Source of the DNA: Kibdelosporangium philippinense
GTDB taxonomy: Bacteria > Actinomycetota > Actinomycetes > Mycobacteriales > Pseudonocardiaceae
Assembly (NCBI RefSeq): GCF_021390435.2
Contig: NZ_JAJVCN010000003.1
Location: forward strand, 1,121,501-1,185,500
Length of the DNA stretch: 64,000 nt
Direction of reading: 5' to 3'
Made by a program: the position numbers and the translations under genes. Under the pieces are notes generated by a model that ran no database searches, was not told where the DNA came from, and saw only the letters and a list, made by a program, of their open reading frames with translations. How positions within the stretch are numbered: the stretch's first letter is position 1; every line of letters begins with the position of its first letter. Shown piece after piece: positions 25,865 to 33,332 of this stretch.

Positions 25865-27526
25865 CCCAGGTGTTTCACGCGGATAGCCGCGACACGAGCC
25901 GTAGATAGAACGAAGTGCCTGCCCTGTAAGGGAAACTGGGACTTGTCTAGGGTCCAGGTTCTCGAACGGGAAGGCACTTCGCGGATGAAGCGTATCGAAC
26001 GGTCCCGCCGGGTCAAGGTCAGCGCGGACGGTACGGGTGTCGTGTCGCATGCCGGGGTCGGAATGCTGCGGGAACTGGCCTGGGATACCGGGCTGGTGAG
26101 CGGGATCAGCACTGCGCTGGCCGACACCTATGCCGGACGGTGGCAGCACGCGCCAGGCCGGGTGTTCACCGACCTGGCGGTCGCGATCGCAGATGGCGGC
26201 GACTGTGTCTCCCACATCGAGGTGTTCGGCGACCGGCACGAGGTATGCGGGCCGGTCGCGTCGATGCCGACCACCTGGCGGATGCTGGACCGCGTTGACC
26301 CGGCCCATCTGTCCAGGGTGCGTGCCGCGCGGGCAGCGGCACGGGAACGGGCCTGGGCCGCCGGCGCCACCCCGGACCTGACACAGCTGCTGCGGATCGA
26401 TTTCGACGCCACAGTCACGATCTCGCACGCGGAGACCAAGCAAAACGCGGCGAAAACCTGGAAACGCACGTTCGGGTTTCACCCGTTGCTGGCGTTTCTG
26501 GACCGCCCGGAGGTCTCCGGCGGCGAGGCCCTGGCCGGGTTGCTGCGTCCGGGCAACGCGGGCAGCAACACCGCCGCCGATCATGTCACCGTGCTGGAGC
26601 AGGCGTTGGCCGCCCTGCCCGAGCACGCCCGGCCTCGGCCGGGTGACCCGGACACGGTGCGGGTGGTGGCCCGCTCGGACTCCGCCGGCGCCACCCACGC
26701 CTTCGCGACGGCGTGCCGGGATCGTGGGGTGTGGTTCTCCTTCGGGTTCCCCGTGGACGCCCGCATCCAGGCCATCGTGGATGAGGTGCCCGACCAGTGC
26801 TGGCAATCCGCGATCGAGTCGGATGGCGGGATCCGGGACGGCGCCTGGGTCGCCGAGGTCACCGGCCTGCTGGACCTGACAGCCTGGCCGGAAGGCTCCC
26901 GGGTGCTGCTGCGCGCCGAACGTCCCCATCCCGGTGCGCAGTTGCGGTTCACCGACGTCGACGGGCACCGGATCACCGCGTTCATCACCGACATTCCCGA
27001 GCGGGTGATCCCCGGTCAGAACGCCGGGCTGGAGCTTGACCACCGCCAGCACGCCCGGGTCGAAGACCGCATCCGGGAAGGCAAAGCCGCCGGGCTGCGT
27101 AACCTTCCCTGCCGGGGGTGGGATGAGAACGTCGCCTGGCTGGAAACCCTGCTGGCAGCCACGGATCTGGTGTGCTGGGCCAAACTGCTCGGGTTCACCG
27201 GCACACCGGAGTTGGCGCATGCCGAGATCGCCACCTTCCGCAATCTGGTGTTGCACGTGGCCGCCCGCATCACCCGCAGCGCCCGGCAGGTCCGCCTCCG
27301 TATCGACCGGACCTGGAAATACGCCGATGCCATCGCCGAGGCGTGGTTGAGGATCCGTGCCGCGTTCACCTGACCCGTCCACCCTGTCCCGACGACCCGA
27401 AAGACCCCGGAGCGGCCGACACGACAGCAGGTCGGCGGCATGCTCGCGCCTATCTCTCGAATCGCTCGCCGCGAGATCAACCAGACTCAACACAAGATCA
27501 TCCCGGGATCACATGAAACACCTGGG
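25865..27526 (+). mobile_element. IS1380-type insertion sequence, 1662 bp
   Basis: Perfect 13-bp terminal inverted repeats CCCAGGTGTTTCA (25865-25877) and TGAAACACCTGGG (27514-27526), flanked by 4-bp direct repeats TTAG (25861-25864 and 27527-27530). Four bases is the normal target duplication of the IS1380 family. It contains one intact transposase gene. The right-hand TTAG contains, on the reverse strand, the TAA stop of the neighbouring stress-protein gene, so the insertion left that gene unchanged. Confidence 0.9.
25985..27373 (+). CDS. IS1380-family transposase
   Basis: 462 aa from ATG 25985. DDE-type transposase: the N-terminal DNA-binding half contains LAVAIADGGDCVSHI, an Asp follows in RIDFDAT, and an insert domain precedes the C-terminal Glu (HARVEDRIREGKAAGL). 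It appears intact. Just before the ATG, CGAAGTGCC (25911-25919) and GGCACTTCG (25973-25981) can pair and would sequester the translation start in transcripts reading in from outside. Confidence 0.88.
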   Translation: MKRIERSRRVKVSADGTGVVSHAGVGMLRELAWDTGLVSGISTALADTYAGRWQHAPGRVFTDLAVAIADGGDCVSHIEVFGDRHEVCGPVASMPTTWRMLDRVDPAHLSRVRAARAAARERAWAAGATPDLTQLLRIDFDATVTISHAETKQNAAKTWKRTFGFHPLLAFLDRPEVSGGEALAGLLRPGNAGSNTAADHVTVLEQALAALPEHARPRPGDPDTVRVVARSDSAGATHAFATACRDRGVWFSFGFPVDARIQAIVDEVPDQCWQSAIESDGGIRDGAWVAEVTGLLDLTAWPEGSRVLLRAERPHPGAQLRFTDVDGHRITAFITDIPERVIPGQNAGLELDHRQHARVEDRIREGKAAGLRNLPCRGWDENVAWLETLLAATDLVCWAKLLGFTGTPELAHAEIATFRNLVLHVAARITRSARQVRLRIDRTWKYADAIAEAWLRIRAAFT

Positions 27527-28051
27527 TTAGGGGGTATTACCCGATGGGCGCATTGACAGCTTGGCCAGCAAGTCCCGGCCACGCTCGGCGTTGCGCGGCT
27601 GGCAAAGCACGTCGTAACGCCCGGCGACCAGTTGGCTCGCCGAGGCGAAGTCTCGCCGTCCTCGAGTGGACATGTAGCTGACCGCGGCGAAAGTCAGTCC
27701 GAACAACACGCCAGCGGCCACGCCGACGAGTACCGGAACGAGCGACACACCCTGGCTGGAGAAGTAGGCCAGCAGGATGCCGACGAACAAACCGAACCAC
27801 GCGCCGGACAGCGCGCCGGTGCTCAGCACCTTCGCCCACGTCAGCCTGCCGACGATCCGCTCGACCAGCATCAGGTCGACGCCGACGATCGTCACCTCGG
27901 TGACCGGGAAATCCTCATGGGCCAGATGCTCGACCGCGCGTTGGGCGCCCTCGTATGTCTCGTAGGAGCCGATCGGCCAGCCTGATGGCGGCGTCGGCAA
28001 CCGCGGCAACCCCGGATTGGGCCGCCCCGTCCCAGAAAAACCACCGGCCAC
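27527..28051 (-). CDS. General stress protein / DUF1269-like membrane protein (Rv1234-like)
   Basis: 174 aa. The N-terminal half (SYETYEGAQRAVEHLAHEDFPVTEVTIVG) is the ferredoxin-like 'general stress protein 17M' type domain; two membrane helices follow (ALSGAWFGLFVGILLAYF and VPVLVGVAAGVLFGLTF). Position next to lpqY matches Rv1234. The stop codon TAA lies in the duplicated target of the IS1380 element. The function is unknown. Confidence 0.75.
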   Translation of the reverse strand: MAGGFSGTGRPNPGLPRLPTPPSGWPIGSYETYEGAQRAVEHLAHEDFPVTEVTIVGVDLMLVERIVGRLTWAKVLSTGALSGAWFGLFVGILLAYFSSQGVSLVPVLVGVAAGVLFGLTFAAVSYMSTRGRRDFASASQLVAGRYDVLCQPRNAERGRDLLAKLSMRPSGNTP

Positions 28052-28101
28052 GACAGTTCACCTCTCCAAGCAGCAGTGCTTCCATCCTGCCAAGCCGGAC
28101 A

Positions 28102-28560
28102 TCAAGACGCGAACCCGGCTGCTCCTGGGCCCGGTAGAACGTCCACGTCCGAGGCGTGCATCGGCTTCTGGCAGACCGAGCAGGTGAGCTCGACATGGCT
28201 GATCTCGCCGCAGGCGTGGTGCCGGTAAAGCACGGGCGGACCAGCCTCGCCGGCGGTCCACCGATCACCCCAGCGGACCATGACGAGCAGCAGGTCAGCC
28301 AGCTCCATGCCCTTGGTCGTGAGCACGTACTCGTACCGGCCGGTCGAGTACTCCCGCCGGTCGAGGACGTCGTTGGCGACGAGCCACTTGAGCCGTTCGG
28401 TGAGCACCTTGCGGGAGATCTTGAGGTCCTGCTGGATCTGGTCGAACCGGTTGATGCCGACGTAGACGTCGCGGAGGATCAGCGGCGACCACGGCTCCCC
28501 GATGACATCGAGGGTGCGTGCGATCGAACAGGCCAACTCCCCGAACTGCGTCCGCTGCAT
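28102..28560 (-). CDS. HxlR-family transcriptional regulator
   Basis: 152 aa with the HxlR winged helix (CSIARTLDVIGEPWSPLILRDV...FDQIQQDLKISRKVLTERL) and Cys10 near the N-terminus. The C-terminus carries HHACG and CSVCQK, which could bind a metal or sense redox. It is divergent from the DUF899 gene across 85 bp that hold two matching palindromes, so it most likely represses both itself and that gene. Confidence 0.88.
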   Translation of the reverse strand: MQRTQFGELACSIARTLDVIGEPWSPLILRDVYVGINRFDQIQQDLKISRKVLTERLKWLVANDVLDRREYSTGRYEYVLTTKGMELADLLLVMVRWGDRWTAGEAGPPVLYRHHACGEISHVELTCSVCQKPMHASDVDVLPGPGAAGFAS

Positions 28561-28581
28561 GGGTGGATTCTACCCTTCAGG

Positions 28582-28622
28582 GTTCCCTTAGGGAACTTAC
28601 CGTGTTAGTTTCCTCAGGGAAC
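28582..28622. promoter_or_regulatory. Paired HxlR operators
   Basis: Perfect 15-nt palindrome GTTCCCTTAGGGAAC (28582-28596) and a near-perfect second copy GTTTCCTCAGGGAAC (28608-28622), centres 26 bp apart, in the shared hxlR/DUF899 promoter region. A smaller palindrome ACCCTTCAGGGT lies at 28572-28583. The consensus GTTYCCTNAGGGAAC is the probable dimer site. Confidence 0.7.
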
Positions 28623-28645
28623 TCATCAGTGAAAGGGGTCGCACG

Positions 28646-29179
28646 ATGAACCGTCCGCCAGTGGTGTCAATGGACGAGTGGCAGGCAGCCAGGGATGCCT
28701 TGCTGGTCAAGGAGAAGGAGATCACGCACGCCACAGACGCGCTGGCTGCCGCGCGCCGCAGGCTGCCGATGGTCCAGTTGTCCACGGATTACACGTTCAC
28801 CGCACCGGATGGATCGGCGGCCGGGTTGGTGGATTTGTTCGACGGCAAGCAGCAGTTGGTCGTGTACCACTTCATGCTCGAGCCTGGGTCGTCGCATGTC
28901 TGTGGCGGATGTGGGTCGTTCACCGACAATCTCGCGTCTGACCAGACGCATCTGAATGCCCGTGACACCCGGTTGATCCTGATGTCACCGGCCCCACAGT
29001 CGCAGATCGCCGCCGTGCGGTCCCGGTTCGGGTGGACGCTGCCGTGGTATTCGGCTTATGGCAACGATTTCTACGCCGATCTCGGGCTTGGCGGCATCTT
29101 CGGGTTGAGCGTGTTCCTGTTGGACGACGGCGAGGTTTTCCGGACGTACTACACGTCCGGGCGTGGGGTCGAGTACTGA
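28646..29179 (+). CDS. DUF899 (thioredoxin-like) protein, C-terminus apparently short
   Basis: 177 aa. The N-terminal helix (SMDEWQAARDALLVKEKE) and core (VDLFDGKQQLVVYHFML, then CGGCGSFTDN with a CxxC) match the DUF899 thioredoxin-like family. Family members usually continue ~20 residues past YTSGRG with a conserved DLTPxGR segment; here the frame ends at GVEY, one base before hairpin copy 3. It is divergent from and probably controlled by the HxlR regulator, which suggests a redox or electrophile response. Confidence 0.75.
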   Translation: MNRPPVVSMDEWQAARDALLVKEKEITHATDALAAARRRLPMVQLSTDYTFTAPDGSAAGLVDLFDGKQQLVVYHFMLEPGSSHVCGGCGSFTDNLASDQTHLNARDTRLILMSPAPQSQIAAVRSRFGWTLPWYSAYGNDFYADLGLGGIFGLSVFLLDDGEVFRTYYTSGRGVEY

Positions 29180-29227
29180 CCTCGTGAGTGGTTAGCGAGG
29201 TTAGAACACGCATAACCACTCACGAGG
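29180..29227. repeat. Hairpin element copy 3 (between convergent genes)
   Basis: Perfect 15-bp arms CCTCGTGAGTGGTTA (29180-29194) and TAACCACTCACGAGG (29213-29227) with an 18-nt loop GCGAGGTTAGAACACGCA. It fills the entire gap between the DUF899 stop (29179) and the acyl-CoA dehydrogenase stop (29230). Confidence 0.85.
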
Positions 29228-29229
29228 GT

Positions 29230-30423
29230 CTACCGGGACTTGTATTCGCGCAAAAGCCCGCGACTGATGATCGTCTTCTGGATCTCGCTTGTGCCTTCGC
29301 CGATCAGCAGGAACGGCGCCTCGCGCATCAGGCGCTCGATCTCGTACTCCTTGGAGTAGCCGTAGCCGCCGTGGATCCGGAACGCGTCCTGTGTCACTTC
29401 GGCGCAGTACTCCGAGGCGATCAGCTTGGCCATCCCGGCTTCCACGTCGTTGCGGGCGCCGGAGTCCTTGAGCCGTGCGGCATTCACCATCATCAGGTGT
29501 GCCGCTTCGACCTTTGTCGCCATCTCGGCGAGTTTGAAGGCGATGGCCTGGTGCTCGGCGATCGCCTTGCCGAAAGTCTTGCGCTGCTGGGCATAGTCGA
29601 TCGCCAGCTCGAACGCGCGGACCGCGATGCCGCACGCGCGCGCCGCGACGTTCACCCTGCCGACCTCGACGCCGTCCATCATCTGTGCGAAGCCCTTGCC
29701 TGGCGCCTCGCCGAGCACGCGGTTGGCCGCGATCTCGTAGCCCGCGAACACCGCTTCCGTTGTGTCCACGCCTTTGTAGCCCATTTTGTCGATCTTGCCG
29801 GGGATCGTCAGGCCCGGCGCGACCTCACCGAACCCGGCGGGCTTCTCGACCAGGAACGCGGTCAGGTTCTGATGCGCTTTCGGTGCGCCTTCGTCGGTTT
29901 TGGCCAGCAAAGCGATCAATGTGGACGTTCCACCGTTGGTCAACCACATCTTCTGGCCGTCGATCGTGTACTTGTCGCCGTCCTTCTTGGCCTTCGTCTT
30001 GATGGCCGCGACGTCCGAGCCGAGGTCCGGCTCCGACATTGAGAACGCGCCACGCACATCGCCGGTCGCCATCCTCGGCAGGAAGTGCTGCTTCTGCTCT
30101 TCCGTACCGTGCTGCTTGATCATGTGCGCGACGATGAAGTGCGTGTTGATCACGCCCGACACGCTCATCCAGCCGCGCGCGATCTCCTCGACGACCAGCG
30201 CGTACGTCAGCAGGGACTCACCGAGGCCGCCGTACTCCTCCGGGATGGTCAGGCCGAAGAGGCCCATCTCCTTCATGCCCTCGACGATGTCGCTCGGGTA
30301 CTCGTCGCCGTGTTCGAGGGCCTGCGCGTGCGGGATGACCTCCTTGTCCACGAATCCGCGGACCGTCGCCAGGATCTCGCTCTGGATGTCGGTCAGTCCT
30401 GCGGTCTGGGCAAGGCGAGCCAT
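29230..30423 (-). CDS. Acyl-CoA dehydrogenase (FadE19-like)
   Basis: 397 aa from ATG 30423, AGGAG six bases upstream. FAD/acyl-CoA signatures are FSMSEPDLGSDVAAI, KMWLTNGG and the C-terminal IHGGYGYSKEYEIERLMREA. Glu376 in GEGTSEIQ is at the position of the catalytic base of short/branched-chain enzymes. Catalyses alpha,beta-dehydrogenation of acyl-CoA, probably in branched-chain amino acid or fatty acid degradation. Resembles FadE19 (Rv2500c), whose MaoC-like neighbour has a counterpart at 12696 in this window. Confidence 0.87.
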   Translation of the reverse strand: MARLAQTAGLTDIQSEILATVRGFVDKEVIPHAQALEHGDEYPSDIVEGMKEMGLFGLTIPEEYGGLGESLLTYALVVEEIARGWMSVSGVINTHFIVAHMIKQHGTEEQKQHFLPRMATGDVRGAFSMSEPDLGSDVAAIKTKAKKDGDKYTIDGQKMWLTNGGTSTLIALLAKTDEGAPKAHQNLTAFLVEKPAGFGEVAPGLTIPGKIDKMGYKGVDTTEAVFAGYEIAANRVLGEAPGKGFAQMMDGVEVGRVNVAARACGIAVRAFELAIDYAQQRKTFGKAIAEHQAIAFKLAEMATKVEAAHLMMVNAARLKDSGARNDVEAGMAKLIASEYCAEVTQDAFRIHGGYGYSKEYEIERLMREAPFLLIGEGTSEIQKTIISRGLLREYKSR

Positions 30424-30499
30424 GATCTGCTCCTGAACGTCGATGTCAGTTACCGAGCAGTATCGCGCTTGGACAAGGTCCTGCAGTGTGAAGCGGCTC

Positions 30500-30652
30500 T
30501 CAGCTGGCGATATCCAGCGCGTGGCCGCAGTGACGGCAGCCAGCGGCGAAAACATGCACGTCACGCTGGCAGCCTGGGCAAGTCCGCATGCTGCGCTCGA
30601 GCAGGTCGTCCTGCGGGCGCTTGCGGAAGATCCGGAAACGTCTACCACTCAT
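30500..30652 (-). CDS. 50-residue zinc-ribbon microprotein
   Basis: ATG 30652 opens a 50-aa frame. The N-terminus is very basic (MSGRRFRIFRKRPQDD), and two CxxC pairs follow: C25-PG-C28 and C39-RH-C42. These can bind one zinc as a ribbon. The composition suggests nucleic-acid or protein binding. It lies 76 bp upstream of the dehydrogenase on the same strand. No ribosome site is obvious, and a role is not known. Confidence 0.55.
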   Translation of the reverse strand: MSGRRFRIFRKRPQDDLLERSMRTCPGCQRDVHVFAAGCRHCGHALDIAS

Positions 30653-30742
30653 GCCGTCAAGCGTTAACCCGGTGATCCGCCCCGGGCAAATTGATCACAC
30701 ATTTTTGTGGCGGTGCTCATAGCAACCGAATACGCCGAGTAA

Positions 30743-31525
30743 TTACTCAGTTTTCTCCTGTGATTGTCCTGTGACCTTCGCCGCGTTTTCCAGGAATCTG
30801 AGTAACTCGACCGGGAAGGGCAAAACGAGCGTCGAATTTTTCTCGGCCGCTACTTCTACGACGGTTTCAAGAAGCCGGAGTTGCAGTGCGGCCGGTGTGT
30901 TTGCCATCACAGCGGCCGCATCGGACAACTTCTGAGATGCCTGAAACTCGCCATCCGCGGCGATAACTCTTGCGCGCCGCTCCCGTTCCGCTTCCGCCTG
31001 CCGGGACATCGACCGTTTCATGGATTCGGGCAAAGCGACATCTTTGATCTCAACCCGGTCGATATGGATTCCCCAGTCAAGCGCCGGACTGTCGATCATC
31101 ACCTCGAGCCCCTGGTTGAGCCGCTCACGGTTGGCGAGCAGATCGTCGAGCTCGCTTTTGCCGATGATCGACCGCAGCGAGGTCTGCGCCACCTGCCGCA
31201 CGGCGTACCGGTAATCCTCGACGCCGATGACAGCCTGGACAGGGTCGATGACCTTGAAATAGACGACGGCGTCGACTTTGACCGTGACGTTGTCGCGGGT
31301 GATGCCTTCCTGCGCGGGCACCGGCATCGCGACGATCTGCATGTTGACTTTCCGCATCCGGTCGGCGATCGGCAGCATCATCGTCAGCCCGGGCTCGCGC
31401 GGCTGGCGATGCACTTTGCCCCAGCGCAACACCAATCCCCGCTCATATTGGTTCACGACTCGGGCAGAGAACCCGAGCCACACGCCGCCGAGTGCGACAA
31501 CTCCGGCGAGAAGTTCGATGATCAT
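30743..31525 (-). CDS. Slipin/stomatin-type SPFH membrane protein
   Basis: 260 aa from ATG 31525 (GAGGG eight bases upstream). An N-terminal membrane hairpin is followed by an SPFH/band 7 domain (VVNQYERGLVLRWGKV...GLTMMLPIADRMRKV...DNVTVKVDAVVYFKV) and a coiled-coil segment with AEAERERRARVIAADGE. Slipins oligomerise in membrane microdomains. No NfeD partner gene is adjacent, which is unusual for full slipin operons. Confidence 0.85.
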   Translation of the reverse strand: MIIELLAGVVALGGVWLGFSARVVNQYERGLVLRWGKVHRQPREPGLTMMLPIADRMRKVNMQIVAMPVPAQEGITRDNVTVKVDAVVYFKVIDPVQAVIGVEDYRYAVRQVAQTSLRSIIGKSELDDLLANRERLNQGLEVMIDSPALDWGIHIDRVEIKDVALPESMKRSMSRQAEAERERRARVIAADGEFQASQKLSDAAAVMANTPAALQLRLLETVVEVAAEKNSTLVLPFPVELLRFLENAAKVTGQSQEKTE

Positions 31526-31591
31526 CGGCACCACCCTCTGCCGTGCAGGTAATGCCGATGCTACGCCGATTCCCTTGCCAGAGCGCCTTTC

Positions 31592-31921
31592 TTACACCGG
31601 CTCAGGTTTCGCGACGCTGATCCGGAAATGGACGTCGCGAGTCAGGAAGGCGGCCTTGCCGCGCACCTGCACGGTCCAGATATCCTCGCCGGTCCGGAAA
31701 ATCCACCGGCCGACGATCTTGCCGAGTATTCGCGGCTGGTATTGGCGCGCCATGATCGAGGCGTCAAGCACCGCGTCGGCACGGCTGCGGAAGACCCGCA
31801 CGTGCGTGAGTGCCCAGACGGAGTACTCGCCAGCCGCCGTGTTCTCCTCGATCAGTACGCACCAGTCGTCCTGTACCGGCATCTGCATCGGATCTTGCGG
31901 TCTCCCCATGTCCACTGGCAC
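31592..31921 (-). CDS. Small unknown protein, tandem paralogue 3
   Basis: 109 aa from GTG 31921 (ATG 31909 or 31888 possible). It shares with the next two genes the frame W-CVLIEE-(5-8)-W-x-(L/V)-(T/S)-x-(I/V)-x-x-F-x-(S/T)-R-x-(D/E)-A, then a Tyr-x-Pro turn, a (F/Y)-x-x-G-x-D-x-W-x-V-x-V strand and a C-terminal HFRxxVxK. It is a compact alpha+beta domain without membrane helices. The product is unknown. Confidence 0.6.
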   Translation of the reverse strand: MPVDMGRPQDPMQMPVQDDWCVLIEENTAAGEYSVWALTHVRVFRSRADAVLDASIMARQYQPRILGKIVGRWIFRTGEDIWTVQVRGKAAFLTRDVHFRISVAKPEPV

Positions 31922-31942
31922 ATCGTGCCAACAGACCGGCGC

Positions 31943-32245
31943 TCACGCAGTCTCCGGTTTCGCGACAAGCACCCGGAAATGCGACGTCTGCTCCTTCGCG
32001 CCGCGCACCTGCACTGTCCACAAATCATCGCCCGTCCGGAAAACCCGGCGGCTACGCCCTTTCGGCGGGTGCTCGGGCTCGTAGCCCTTGGCCAGATTCG
32101 CGGCTTCCGTCAACGCGTCGCCACGACTGCCGAACGATTTGATCTTCGTCAGCTCCCACCGCGCGTAACTGGCGCTGCCGACCGTCTCCTCGATCAGGAC
32201 GCACCATCGGTCGAGCGGCACCCGCCTGGTTTCCTCTTCCACCAT
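31943..32245 (-). CDS. Small unknown protein, tandem paralogue 2
   Basis: 100 aa. Start ATG 32245 overlaps the stop of the upstream paralogue by one base (TGATG). It shows the shared WCVLIEETVG, FGSRGDALTEAANLA, YEPEHP, FRTGDDLWTVQV and HFRVLVAKPE segments. All three genes are reverse-strand, closely spaced and clearly from tandem duplication. No recognised domain. Confidence 0.65.
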   Translation of the reverse strand: MVEEETRRVPLDRWCVLIEETVGSASYARWELTKIKSFGSRGDALTEAANLAKGYEPEHPPKGRSRRVFRTGDDLWTVQVRGAKEQTSHFRVLVAKPETA

Positions 32246-32529
32246 CACACCTTCTTTCCCACTGAGACACGGAAGTGGTACTGACGCGTCGCACCCGGCA
32301 CGCATACGACCCACGAGTCAACGCCGATCTGATAGACATCCCGGGCCTTGGCGAAGGTCGGGTGCTGTGGCTGGTACTCGCGTGCCGTCTGCTCCGCCGC
32401 GGCGAGCGCGTCCTCTCTTGTGTCGAACTTGCGGATCCGCGACACGCTCCAACGCTGGCCCTCGCCCATCCCGACCGTCTCCTCGATCAGCACACACCAC
32501 TGGGTGACCGGATCCTGTACGCGTTCCAT
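32245..32529 (-). CDS. Small unknown protein, tandem paralogue 1
   Basis: 94 aa from ATG 32529, preceded by AAGGTGG. It has the same conserved segments as paralogues 2 and 3 (WCVLIEETVG, FDTREDALAAAEQTA, YQPQHP, VDSWVVCV, HFRVSVGK). First gene of the set and divergent from the ancestral mgtE promoter, a copy of which starts 50 bp upstream. Confidence 0.65.
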   Translation of the reverse strand: MERVQDPVTQWCVLIEETVGMGEGQRWSVSRIRKFDTREDALAAAEQTAREYQPQHPTFAKARDVYQIGVDSWVVCVPGATRQYHFRVSVGKKV

Positions 32530-32578
32530 GCCCACCTTGACGCGCGGGCCGCGCCAGGCGTTACCGGCAGCGGCCTAC

Positions 32579-32669
32579 TAGCCTGATCACGTGGCCGCCA
32601 CAAACCGGGGTTTTCGCGGGTCAGCTCGCCGGTCTCGCGGTGTTCGGGCCGGATGGCGAACGGATCGGC
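32579..32669 (+). pseudogene. Duplicated 5' fragment of the mgtE-like gene
   Basis: 32579-32669 is identical to 36210-36299 except for one additional G in a G-run at 32607-32610. It includes the GTG start (32591, equals 36222) and ~26 codons of the mgtE-like gene, then ends abruptly at the AAA/DUF4276 insertion. The extra G shifts the frame, so this fragment codes for nothing useful. It marks the left boundary of the inserted segment. Confidence 0.85.
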
Positions 32670-32673
32670 AGGG

Positions 32674-33332
32674 TCAGTCAACCTCGAGCTTGGTCAACCA
32701 GCTGTCCAGGTGCGGACACTCCTTTCGAAGCGCCGGCAGACCAAGTTCTGCGATGGCCAGCGGGCCATCGGAGACTTTGATGTAGTCGGATCGGTATCGC
32801 GACAGCCGCTTGGACGGCGCGTTCGAAGGTGTGTCGTTCACCAGTTCCGCGCCGCCAGCCGACCGCATGTCCTGTCGCAACTTCTCACTCAGGCCTTGAT
32901 CGCCTCCAGCTCGGCATTGGCCACGAACACCCACGCCTCAAGTTCGTGCAGGACCAGGTGTGGCAAGAACCTCGCATCGCCGAAATGCGCCCTCAGTTCC
33001 CGCTCCACGTGATCGACACGGTCATGAGCTGACCCGTTGGGTCTGTTGCTCATGCCCGGAGCGTCGGGAGGAAACCCGTAATAGTCGAGCACTGTGGTGA
33101 GCACCTTGAGGCTGGAGTCGCGAAGCAGATTGCGAAGTTCGATCTCCAACTTTTGCCAACTGCCGAGACCACCCCTGTGCGCCGGTCCGGATGCCGGTCG
33201 TTTCGTCTTCACAATCGACCAGTTCACCCACCACCCCACCGCGGTCAGATGAGGCGCGATGATGTCTCTCACCACGGTTTCTTCGGTCTGGCCTTCGACA
33301 AGCAGGTGCAACCGCCCACGAGAATCAGCCAT
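32674..33332 (-). pseudogene. DUF4276 (TOPRIM-like) gene with a frameshift
   Basis: The frame from ATG 33332 encodes HLLVEGQTEE (TOPRIM-type Glu), VLDYYGFP (second acidic motif) and HELEAWVFV, then stops at 32889. The expected C-terminal part (LSEKLRQDM, GGAELVNDTPSNAPSKRL, CPHLDSWLTKLEVD) continues in another frame to 32674. Adding one G in AAGGCC near 32893 would rejoin them. The ATG overlaps the AAA gene stop by 8 bp. DUF4276 proteins pair with AAA ATPases in putative defence modules. Confidence 0.75.

Noticed and set aside
25857..27539. GGTATTA on both sides of the first IS1380 element as target duplication
   Set aside because: It does not join symmetrical inverted repeats; TTAG with perfect 13-bp repeats fits the family better.
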